Source: an uncultured Lachnospiraceae bacterium (lineage in GTDB: Bacteria > Bacillota > Clostridia > Lachnospirales > Lachnospiraceae). From it: DNA of 33,799 nucleotides. The stretch's first letter is position 1. Every line of letters begins with the position of its first letter. This document shows positions 8,973 to 15,718 of the stretch, one piece after another. The position numbers and the translations under genes are program-made. The DNA is taken from the NCBI GenBank assembly GCA_947246015.1, contig CAMXQE010000041.1, forward strand, positions 1 to 33,799, given 5' to 3'. Below the pieces are notes generated by a model. That model ran no database searches, was not told the origin of the DNA, and saw only the letters and a program-made list of their open reading frames with translations.

Positions 8973-9738
8973 CTTTCTTTTTTCCCTTTCTGATACTGTA
9001 AACAACAAGATCCAAAATGAACAGTGTCACTGCTGCCGCTGTATTTCCTAACCCATTGGATACGAAATCTGCCGCATAGTCTTCCCATCCATTATAATAT
9101 CCGCCTATTACATTGGTCAGGAAATTTCCCGGAACTGCCAGAGCCGTAAGAACGACAAGTGCCGTTAAAATGCTTGTATGAAACTTTGCCCGCATGAGAA
9201 CGGATATCCATAAGATGACAGACCATAGAAACGCAATCGGGAGTCCTTTGTCCCAAAGCCAGAAACTGCCGCTGTCCATTTGATAATAAAGCACAAACTG
9301 GATAACCCCCAGCAGGATAAACGTACATCCGTTCAATGCGGCCAGCATTTTTAAAATTCTGTGTTCCCTGACGCTGACTACTATATATAGTGGAAAATAT
9401 CCGGTTATAATGCCTGCAAGCACAATATAAAACCAGGACAGCCTTTTTTCCGTCGCCAGATTTACAATAAAACAGGTCATTACGGCAATCACTGCCGCCA
9501 CTCCCATAATCCAGTATAAGATACTCATTTTAGATTTTTTCAGGAATTTTTTGAACTCCTTTATTTCCGGCGCCGTCTCTGCCAATACCGGTTTCCGCAT
9601 CTGCTCCAGCACCGTCCTGCATTCACCGCAGCCGCTTATATGCTCCTCTATCGATTCATTTGACGCCTCACTGGTCATATGGTCGATATACATGGGCAGC
9701 AAATCCCTCACTGTATCACACACTAACCGTTGTTCCAT
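8962..9738 (-). CDS. zinc-finger (zf-HC2) membrane anti-sigma factor
   Basis: The first about 50 residues carry a zf-HC2 type anti-sigma domain: C7, then the H33-x3-C37-x2-C40 group in EEHISGCGECR. The remaining part (about 70-250) holds about six hydrophobic helices and ends in a Lys-rich tail. The protein should hold the neighbouring ECF sigma factor at the membrane until a signal is received. Its ATG (9738) overlaps the sigma factor gene by 16 bases and has an AAGGAAG site, so the two products are probably made in fixed ratio. A six-helix membrane part is larger than in the simplest single-pass anti-sigma factors and may be the sensor. Confidence 0.85.
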   Translation of the reverse strand: MEQRLVCDTVRDLLPMYIDHMTSEASNESIEEHISGCGECRTVLEQMRKPVLAETAPEIKEFKKFLKKSKMSILYWIMGVAAVIAVMTCFIVNLATEKRLSWFYIVLAGIITGYFPLYIVVSVREHRILKMLAALNGCTFILLGVIQFVLYYQMDSGSFWLWDKGLPIAFLWSVILWISVLMRAKFHTSILTALVVLTALAVPGNFLTNVIGGYYNGWEDYAADFVSNGLGNTAAAVTLFILDLVVYSIRKGKKKDGE

Positions 9739-10226
9739 TCTTCTCTTCCTTTCATCAATCGCTGTTTGCCTCTGTAAAAAGTAACTCTTGCCCAGTTTTC
9801 TGTCTTTCCCATAATACTCCCGATTTCCGCAAAACTCAGTTCACCGGTCAACCGCAGATACATGACTTCCCTTGTCGCCTCATCCAAATGATGGAGCATC
9901 CGGAATACTTCCACTTTTTCCACATTCAGCAGATAGTCATTCTCAATATCCTCGAAAGACCGGAGTTCCTCCGTAACTTCCGCCAATGGTACCATCCGGC
10001 GTTTCTGCCGTTCCAACTCTTTATACCAGAGCCGCTTACCTATCTGGCACAGCCAGACTGATATTTTGCATTCACCGCGGAACCCGTCAATTCTTTTCGC
10101 CGCCTGATAAAAAGTTTCCTGTGTCAGTTCTTCCGCCAAATCTGCACTATGGGTTAAGCAGAACAGGTATTTGTAGACCGCTTTTGCGTTTTCTTCATAC
10201 ATTTTCTCAACCTTCTGCTTATCCAC
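9723..10226 (-). CDS. ECF-type RNA polymerase sigma factor
   Basis: This 167-residue protein has sigma region 2 (about 8-75, with AEELTQETFYQAAKRIDGFR) and region 4 (about 110-160, with LTGELSFAEIGSIMGKTENWARVTFYRGKQRL). Regions 1 and 3 are absent, as in ECF sigma factors. It directs RNA polymerase to a set of stress or envelope promoters. The start is a GTG at 10226 with AGGAGG about 7 bases upstream. The gene leads a three-gene unit (sigma, anti-sigma, 62-residue protein) with overlapping reading frames, and lies 65 bases after the XRE gene. Self-activation is common for such operons but no clear ECF promoter could be assigned. Confidence 0.9.
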   Translation of the reverse strand: MDKQKVEKMYEENAKAVYKYLFCLTHSADLAEELTQETFYQAAKRIDGFRGECKISVWLCQIGKRLWYKELERQKRRMVPLAEVTEELRSFEDIENDYLLNVEKVEVFRMLHHLDEATREVMYLRLTGELSFAEIGSIMGKTENWARVTFYRGKQRLMKGREEWNNG

Positions 10227-10291
10227 TTCTTCACCTCCTCATAAGATAAGTGCAGGCAAACAGCAATTTGTTACAACATCCGGAAAAGAAT

Positions 10292-10561
10292 TTATTCTTT
10301 TTTTTCTACAATCTTCATCTCCACTTCTACTCCGAGACATTCCGCATACCGCATCAGCACATCAATGGTAGGCGTAAACTTCTTCCCTTCCACCCTGGCC
10401 ACATTCGCCCTCTTCATCCCCGTAGCGTCCGCAATATCCTGCTGTGTCATATGTTTCTCTTTCCGCAGCGCCACCAGTTCGTCCACTACCTTGTTACAGA
10501 CTGCTTTCCCTCTCGTTTCCACTACAATATCCGTATTTTCCGCACTATAAATATAATCCAT
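10292..10561 (-). CDS. small XRE-family (helix-turn-helix) regulator
   Basis: The 89-residue protein has a Cro/CI-type helix-turn-helix at about 28-82 (ELVALRKEKHMTQQDIADATG then ARVEGKKFTPTIDVLMRYAECLG). About 25 residues precede the domain, a layout also seen in HigA/HipB-like antitoxins. No toxin gene is adjacent, so a toxin-antitoxin role is not supported. The ATG at 10561 lies 2 bases after the trmL stop and its ribosome site (AAGGAG) is inside trmL, so it is co-transcribed with trmL. Confidence 0.85.
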   Translation of the reverse strand: MDYIYSAENTDIVVETRGKAVCNKVVDELVALRKEKHMTQQDIADATGMKRANVARVEGKKFTPTIDVLMRYAECLGVEVEMKIVEKKE

Positions 10562-10563
10562 CC

Positions 10564-11079
10564 CTATCGCTCCTTTTCGAAATTACCTTCCTTCCAATGC
10601 AGCCGGTGCAGATTTCCTTCCCTCTGCATACTGCCAAAGCCGTTCTGCCGCAAGGCTTCATATAATACCACTGCCACCGAATTCGACAGATTAAGCGAAC
10701 GTATCTTGTCCAACATCGGTATCCGGATACAGGTCTCCTCATATTCCACCAGTATTTCCTCCGGTATGCCCGCACTCTCCTTTCCAAACATAATATAATC
10801 ATCTTCTCCAAACTGCACGTCGGAATACACATGCTTCGCCTTCGTTGTTGCCATCCAGATTTTAGCTCCCGGATTTTTTTCCAAAAATTCTTGAAAATTT
10901 ACATAACGCCTTACATCCAGATGTTCCCAGTAATCCATTCCCGCACGTTTGATTTCCTTCTCATTCAGCCGGAACCCCAACGGCTCTATCAAATGCAGCG
11001 ATACCCCCGCAGCAACGCACGTCCTCCCGATATTTCCCGTATTTGCCGGAATCTCCGGCTGATGCAGCACGATATGCAT
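10564..11079 (-). CDS. trmL: tRNA (cytidine(34)-2'-O)-methyltransferase TrmL (SPOUT)
   Basis: TrmL 2'-O-methylates the wobble nucleotide of tRNA-Leu species using SAM. The 171-residue SPOUT protein begins with HQPEIPANTGNIGRTC (6-21), has FGKESAGIPEEIL in the middle and the C-terminal knot motif IRSLNLSNSVAVVLYEAL. Length and motifs match TrmL/CspR. The ATG at 11079 follows GGAGGAAAAGGAA. A promoter with TTGCCA and TAAACT is seen upstream. Substrate assignment rests on family knowledge. Confidence 0.93.
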   Translation of the reverse strand: MHIVLHQPEIPANTGNIGRTCVAAGVSLHLIEPLGFRLNEKEIKRAGMDYWEHLDVRRYVNFQEFLEKNPGAKIWMATTKAKHVYSDVQFGEDDYIMFGKESAGIPEEILVEYEETCIRIPMLDKIRSLNLSNSVAVVLYEALRQNGFGSMQREGNLHRLHWKEGNFEKER

Positions 11080-11126
11080 TTCCTTTTCCTCCTATTCCAG
11101 TTCCGTAACCCTTGAATCTTATACAC

Positions 11127-11155
11127 AGTTTACCCCCTGCCTCATGCATTGGCAA
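11127..11155 (-). promoter_or_regulatory. probable trmL promoter
   Basis: On the minus strand TTGCCA (11155-11150) and TAAACT (11132-11127) are 17 bases apart. The -35 box sits two bases from the first CTTAA box of the neighbouring operator-like array. Confidence 0.45.
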
Positions 11156-11157
11156 GC

Positions 11158-11203
11158 CTTAACTTTTCTTAATAAATACCGCCCAATCTTAATTTTCCTT
11201 AAA
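11158..11203 (+). promoter_or_regulatory. four phased CTTAA boxes (two direct-repeat pairs), likely regulator site
   Basis: CTTAA occurs at 11158, 11168, 11188 and 11198, that is, at exact multiples of 10 bases. Each pair (CTTAACttttCTTAAT and CTTAATtttcCTTAAA) is a direct repeat with one helical turn between half sites, the arrangement bound by OmpR/PhoB-family response regulators. The array lies between the divergent trmL and SIMPL promoters, upstream of a SIMPL promoter with a poor -35 box. Activation of the SIMPL gene by a response regulator is inferred, not shown. Confidence 0.5.
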
Positions 11204-11219
11204 ATAATGCCGTACCCAC

Positions 11220-11248
11220 TGTATTTTTACCCTTTTTCTTTGTATACT
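11220..11248 (+). promoter_or_regulatory. probable SIMPL lipoprotein promoter (weak -35)
   Basis: TATACT at 11243-11248 is a good -10 box. The hexamer 17 bases upstream (TGTATT) barely matches the -35 consensus, which would fit an activator-dependent promoter using the CTTAA boxes upstream. Confidence 0.45.
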
Positions 11249-11339
11249 GAACATGCGGCAGACACTCTCAGCAGTTATGCTGACAACCATTATCGAAAAC
11301 ATATAAACCGTAAACCATTTCATGTTGAGGAGGAAAATT

Positions 11340-12218
11340 ATGAATTTCAGACAAAAATTTAGACAAACTTTTAAACCTATAAAAAGCTTCACATGCATCG
11401 CCGCTGTTTTTACAGCGTTATCTCTGACCGGATGCGGCAGCATGGCTGCGTCATCCGCAGAACCGGCTGCCCAGACCCCCGACAAGCCTGCTGATACGGC
11501 TAATGCTGACACCATGACTCCCGGCATAGCTTCCGCCCCTTCCTTCACAGTCAGTTCTCTCGGCGGCAGCCAGAATACCATTACCGTGAACAGCACGGAA
11601 AAAGTTACCATAGTGCCGGACATTGCGGAAGTTGTTTATGCGGTCCGCACAGAAGCCAAAGATGCCGCCGCATGTCAGCAGAAAAATACGGAAGACGTAA
11701 ATCAGGTCATTGAACTTTTAAAGAATCTGGGCGTTGCTGAGACATCCATCCAGACTTCCGACTATTATATGTATCCGGTTTACAATTACAGCAATAATAC
11801 CCAGCGGATTACAGGCTATGAAGCAACCACCACACTGACCGTCTCAGACCTGTCCATCGATAATCTGGGAAATATCCTGACAGAATCGGTAAATGCCGGA
11901 ATCAATAATATCCAGTCCATCACCTATCAATCCAGCCGATACGATGAGGGCTATACCGAAGCGCTGAAACTGGCCGTTGCATCCGCCGGGAACAAAGCTG
12001 CCGCTCTCGCAGAAGCCGGAGGATGCAGCATCGGAAACGTTGCCTCTATCCGCGAAAACAGCAATTACAGTGAAGCCCGCTATACAGACAACGCCCTTGC
12101 CAGTCAAATGCGCAGCTATGAAGCTACTAAACAAATGGCCCTGGAGGATGCTGCCGGCATCATGCCCGGTGAAGTGGATATTGAAGTAAACATTACCGTA
12201 GAATATTTTATCAAATAA
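11340..12218 (+). CDS. SIMPL (DUF541) domain lipoprotein
   Basis: The 292-residue protein has a signal peptide with lipobox LSLTGCGS, so Cys32 would be lipid-modified and anchor it outside the membrane. A Ser/Ala/Pro-rich linker (33-75) precedes a SIMPL/DUF541 domain (about 80-290), recognised by VNSTEKVTIVPDIAEVVYAV, the YxVTGYEATTTLTV-type strand and a C-terminal ITVEYFIK strand. Domain function is poorly defined; family members form oligomeric envelope proteins. The start at 11340 is chosen because GAGGAGG lies 6 bases upstream; the in-frame ATG at 11322 lies before this site and has none of its own. It is a single-gene unit ended by the hairpin at 12229. Confidence 0.88.
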   Translation: MNFRQKFRQTFKPIKSFTCIAAVFTALSLTGCGSMAASSAEPAAQTPDKPADTANADTMTPGIASAPSFTVSSLGGSQNTITVNSTEKVTIVPDIAEVVYAVRTEAKDAAACQQKNTEDVNQVIELLKNLGVAETSIQTSDYYMYPVYNYSNNTQRITGYEATTTLTVSDLSIDNLGNILTESVNAGINNIQSITYQSSRYDEGYTEALKLAVASAGNKAAALAEAGGCSIGNVASIRENSNYSEARYTDNALASQMRSYEATKQMALEDAAGIMPGEVDIEVNITVEYFIK

Positions 12219-12228
12219 TTCTTATACC

Positions 12229-12273
12229 AAAGCATGTCTGAAGATTGCAGAAAGCAATTTTCAAACATGCTTT
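12229..12273. terminator. bidirectional hairpin between SIMPL and GDPD genes
   Basis: AAAGCATGT (12229-12237) pairs with ACATGCTTT (12265-12273). Inner TGAA/TTCA and ATTGC/GCAAT pairs extend this to a nearly continuous stem of about 20 base pairs with a 5-base loop. It includes the stop codon of the convergent GDPD gene. There is no long T run on either side, so efficiency is uncertain. Confidence 0.6.
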
Positions 12274-12989
12274 AACACTTCCGCCGCAGCATCCGGATAA
12301 TTGGTAATGACGGCATCCACGCCTGCCATGGCAAGTTTCCGTATCTGCTCCTTCTCATTCACCGTCCATACATGCAGGGCCAGCCCGTTTCTCCTGCATC
12401 TCTCCGCCAGTCCTTCATCCTGCATATGATACAAAGCAGGATGAAGCGCCTGTACCCCGTGTTTTTTCGCATAGTCTGCTACATTTATCATCACATCACT
12501 GATTAAGAATCCCGTTTTCATCTCCGGACACAGCTTCTGTACTCTGAGAACCGATTCATGATTAAAGGACGAACACCATATACGTTCCGTCATTCCCATA
12601 TCCTTTACGAGCCGTACCATCTTTTCTTCCAATCCCGGATAAAAGAAAATCCCTGTCTTGCACTCGATGTTTACGGTCAGTCCGGCCGGCCGCAGTTCTT
12701 CCAAAACCTGTGCCAGCGTGGGAATATGCACCGTACCGTAACCCGGTATGGGGCGGCTTACGTCCAATGCCTGCAGCTCTCTGCATGTGTAATCCTTCAC
12801 ATAGCCCGTTCCATCACTCACCCGGTCCACTTTTTCGTCATGGATTACCACCAGTTCGCCGTCCTTTGTCATCTGCACATCCAGCTCTACCCCGTCCGCT
12901 TTCATCTCAACCGCCTTTTGAAATGCCTCCAGCGTATTCTCCGGCACATAGCCGGAGGCTCCCCGGTGCGCCCAAATCTTCGTTTTCAT
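12261..12989 (-). CDS. glycerophosphodiester phosphodiesterase, cytoplasmic type
   Basis: GDPD enzymes split glycerophosphodiesters into glycerol-3-phosphate and an alcohol. The 242-residue TIM-barrel protein carries the family residues H8-R9 (AHRGASGYVPENT), E35 and D37 (VELDVQMTKDG) and H50 (VIHDE). There is no signal peptide, so it resembles cytoplasmic UgpQ rather than secreted GlpQ. Start ATG 12989 lies 3 bases after the aminotransferase stop, with a GGCGG-like site inside that gene. It is the last gene of the VanW-AIR-Lrp-aminotransferase cluster and ends in the hairpin shared with the SIMPL gene. Confidence 0.92.
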   Translation of the reverse strand: MKTKIWAHRGASGYVPENTLEAFQKAVEMKADGVELDVQMTKDGELVVIHDEKVDRVSDGTGYVKDYTCRELQALDVSRPIPGYGTVHIPTLAQVLEELRPAGLTVNIECKTGIFFYPGLEEKMVRLVKDMGMTERIWCSSFNHESVLRVQKLCPEMKTGFLISDVMINVADYAKKHGVQALHPALYHMQDEGLAERCRRNGLALHVWTVNEKEQIRKLAMAGVDAVITNYPDAAAEVLKHV

Positions 12990-12992
12990 ATA

Positions 12993-14162
12993 TCAGCCGC
13001 CTTTCCTCAGCCGTTCTACAAAATCCTGCAGCTTTCCAATCGCAATTTTCAGGTTTTCCAGCGAATACGCATAGGAAATACGCACAAAACCTTCCCCGCA
13101 CTCCCCAAATGCCGTTCCCGGAACTACCGCAACCTTTTCTTCCCTCAGAAAACGGTCTGCAAATTCCTCACTGGTCATCCCGAATTCTTTGATACACGGA
13201 AATACATAAAACGCCCCGAAAGGCTCGAAACACTCCAATCCCATTTCTTTAAACGTATGAAGCAGATAGCGCCTCCTCTGATTGTAAGCTTCCCTCATCT
13301 GCCTTACATCCTCATCCCCGTTCCGAAGCGCCTCTACCGCCGCATACTGGCTCGTGGTAGGAGCGCACATAATCGCAAACTGATGAATCTTCAGCATCTG
13401 CTCCATAATCGCTTTCGGCCCGCAGGCATAGCCCAGCCTCCATCCTGTCATGGCATAAGCCTTGGAAAAGCCGTTAATCAGGATTGTCCTCTCCTGCATA
13501 CCCGGAAGGGAAGCAATGGACACATGTTTTCCGTTATAAGTAAGCTCTGCATAGATTTCATCGGAAATCACGAACAAATCTTTCTCCACTACCACTTTCG
13601 CAACTTCCTCCAAATCTTTCCGTTCCATAATCGCTCCGGTCGGATTATTGGGGAACGGCAAAATCAGGACTTTTGTTTTATCCGTTACCGCATCCAATAC
13701 CTCCTTGGCGGTCAGGCGGAACTCATTCTCCGCCTTCAACTCGATAATAACCGGCACGGCATTGGCCAAAACTGCACACGGCTCATAGGAAACATAGCTG
13801 GGCTGGGGAATCAATACCTCCTCACCTGCATTAATCATGGCCCGCAGTGCGATGTCGATTGCTTCCGAACCGCCCACCGTTACGATGACTTCCCGGTCAG
13901 CATCATAGGTTATGCCCTGTGTCCTCTTTATGTAATTGCATATCTCTGTTTTTAACTCTTTAAGCCCTGCATTGGAAGTATAGAATGTACGCCCTTTTTC
14001 CAAAGAATAAATACCCTCGTCCCGGATATGCCACGGCGTGTCAAAATCGGGTTCGCCTACGCCAAGGGAAATTGCATCCTCCATCTCGCTTACGATATCA
14101 AAAAACTTACGGATACCGGAGGGCTTGATATCTACTACCTTATCAGCTAACGGATTTCTCAT
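12993..14162 (-). CDS. PLP-dependent class I/II aminotransferase
   Basis: The 389-residue fold-type I aminotransferase has the substrate-loop motif GVGEPDFDTP, the NNPTGA motif, SDEIYAEL and the PLP lysine K234 in GFSKAYAMTGWRLGY, with the late arginine in GFVRISYA. It is closest in style to the PatA/AspC/aromatic aminotransferase group; the amino-acid substrate cannot be fixed from sequence. Its ATG overlaps the stop of the Lrp/AsnC regulator by 4 bases (ATGA), so the two are translationally coupled and the regulator probably controls this amino-acid pathway. Confidence 0.92.
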   Translation of the reverse strand: MRNPLADKVVDIKPSGIRKFFDIVSEMEDAISLGVGEPDFDTPWHIRDEGIYSLEKGRTFYTSNAGLKELKTEICNYIKRTQGITYDADREVIVTVGGSEAIDIALRAMINAGEEVLIPQPSYVSYEPCAVLANAVPVIIELKAENEFRLTAKEVLDAVTDKTKVLILPFPNNPTGAIMERKDLEEVAKVVVEKDLFVISDEIYAELTYNGKHVSIASLPGMQERTILINGFSKAYAMTGWRLGYACGPKAIMEQMLKIHQFAIMCAPTTSQYAAVEALRNGDEDVRQMREAYNQRRRYLLHTFKEMGLECFEPFGAFYVFPCIKEFGMTSEEFADRFLREEKVAVVPGTAFGECGEGFVRISYAYSLENLKIAIGKLQDFVERLRKGG

Positions 14163-14641
14163 GGTGTAATCTTCTCCCTTTCATCTTCATATTTTTTAGC
14201 CAGTATCGTTCCATGATCCTTATATTTTTTCAGGATAAAATGAGTTGCCGTGCTGAGCACTGTTTCCAATGTAGACAGCTTATCAGACACAAAAGCAGAT
14301 ACTTCTTTCAATGATTTCCCCTCCAGCGTTATCAGCAAATCATAACCGCCGGAAATCAGATAAACACTGTTGACTTCCGGATACTTATAAATCCGCTCCG
14401 CTATATTGTCAAATCCCTGCCCTCTCTGCGGTGTCACACGCACCTCAATGAGCGCCGTCACCTTCTCAATTGCAGTTTTCTCCCAGTCTATCATCGTATG
14501 ATAACCGCATATGATGCCTTCTTTTTCCATGTCTGCCATTTCATTCACCACGTCAATTTCTTCCACGCCGAGAATCACCGCCAGTTCTTTCAGGTCAATA
14601 CGGCTGTTCCTCTCTATAATTGATAAAATCTGCTCTCTCAT
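14159..14641 (-). CDS. Lrp/AsnC-family transcriptional regulator
   Basis: The protein has an N-terminal winged helix (about 1-55, with IDLKELAVILGVEEIDVVNEM) and a C-terminal ligand-binding RAM domain (about 65-140, with VNSVYLISGGYDLLITLEG). The reading frame is open further upstream, but that part lies inside the AIR-synthase gene. The ATG at 14641 is chosen because GGAGG lies 11 bases upstream and the domain begins at once; it gives 160 residues. An earlier ATG at 14668 lacks such a site. It likely senses an amino acid and regulates the overlapping aminotransferase gene and perhaps itself. Confidence 0.88.
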   Translation of the reverse strand: MREQILSIIERNSRIDLKELAVILGVEEIDVVNEMADMEKEGIICGYHTMIDWEKTAIEKVTALIEVRVTPQRGQGFDNIAERIYKYPEVNSVYLISGGYDLLITLEGKSLKEVSAFVSDKLSTLETVLSTATHFILKKYKDHGTILAKKYEDEREKITP

Positions 14642-14699
14642 ACTTTCTGTTTCCTCCATTCCTGCCATACGGCAATTTCTCTTATTTTCGATTGGCGTG

Positions 14700-15683
14700 T
14701 TAATCCAAAGCCCTGTACACCTCATCCGGCTTCGGAAGTTCCAGAAAACGCCTCTCATCCTCATTTATGACAACTCTGTCATTGTCTCCCGTCGTCTTTC
14801 CAATGACTGACGCAGAAACTCCTGTCTCCGCCAAAGCTCTCACCAACCCATAACCGTTATCCGCCGCCATCAAAAGACAGCCCCCTGATATAAGCTCATA
14901 CGGATTGATTTCAAAAAACTCACATATTTCTATGGTTTCCTGCTTCACCGGAATCCTCTTTAAATCTATTTCCAGTCCAACGCCTGCTCCCTCTGCCAGT
15001 TCCCAAAGAGCGCCGAATATCCCGCCCTCCGTTACGCTGTGCATCGCACAAACGCCGGACTTAATGGCGGTGGCGGCCTCCGGTACGATGGAAAGGAAAC
15101 GCTCAAACTCCTTTGCCGCTTCAATAAAGCGGAACGGATATTTCGTCAGCAGTTCCTTTTCCCTCTCTTCCGCCAGAATAGCAGTTCCTTCCAATCCAAT
15201 CCACTTACTCGCCACGATATCCTGTCCCGGTCTTATCTTTTTCACGGAAGCTGCTTCTCCCATCAGACACCCAATGCCTGTTACGGTCAGAACCGGACGG
15301 TTCACCGCATCCGTAACCCGGATACCGTCTCCCGATGCCTGAAGTTTCAGCTGTCCGCATACTTCCTCTATCTGTTCCGTCATCGCCCGGATATGGGATT
15401 CCTCCGCACTTGTCGGCAGAAGCATGGAAAACAGAACCGAAACCGGCTCCGCCCCTGCTGACGCTACGGCATTTACTGCTCCGTATACCGCATGTTTCGC
15501 CGCGTTTTGCCCCTTCCAAACCACCGGCTGTACGGAAACGGCAGTCAGACTATTCTTTTCCAAAGAAAAAACGGCGCAGTCTGCCCCTATCCCTGCGCCA
15601 ATTAACACTTCTTCCCGTTTCGTTTTTATCTGTTTCAAGACGGAGCGTTTCCACACGTTCTCCGTTAGCTTACCGTTTTTCAT
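14700..15683 (-). CDS. AIR synthase-related (PurM/HypE/ThiL-like) protein
   Basis: The 327-residue protein has the two-domain AIRS fold: an N-terminal domain with IGADCAVF and KHAVYGAVNAVASAGAEPV, and a C-terminal domain with GVCAMHSVTEGGIFGALWELAEG and ELISGGCLLMA. Family members are ATP-using enzymes such as PurM, ThiL, SelD and HypE. It resembles HypE-like proteins but lacks the C-terminal cysteine used by HypE for the cyanide ligand: it ends DEVYRALD. No hydrogenase or hyp genes are nearby. The substrate is therefore unknown. It lies 35 bases downstream of the VanW gene and 58 bases before the Lrp gene on the same strand. Confidence 0.8.
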   Translation of the reverse strand: MKNGKLTENVWKRSVLKQIKTKREEVLIGAGIGADCAVFSLEKNSLTAVSVQPVVWKGQNAAKHAVYGAVNAVASAGAEPVSVLFSMLLPTSAEESHIRAMTEQIEEVCGQLKLQASGDGIRVTDAVNRPVLTVTGIGCLMGEAASVKKIRPGQDIVASKWIGLEGTAILAEEREKELLTKYPFRFIEAAKEFERFLSIVPEAATAIKSGVCAMHSVTEGGIFGALWELAEGAGVGLEIDLKRIPVKQETIEICEFFEINPYELISGGCLLMAADNGYGLVRALAETGVSASVIGKTTGDNDRVVINEDERRFLELPKPDEVYRALD

Positions 15684-15718
15684 CTTATTGCTGCTTTCTA
15701 AATATAATCAGATTCGGA

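Noticed and set aside
10292..10561. XRE gene as an antitoxin of a toxin-antitoxin pair
   Set aside because: No toxin-like gene is adjacent; it is linked to trmL instead.
12558..13955. Long plus-strand frame of 465 codons
   Set aside because: It is antisense to the GDPD and aminotransferase genes, both clearly real, and has no domain.
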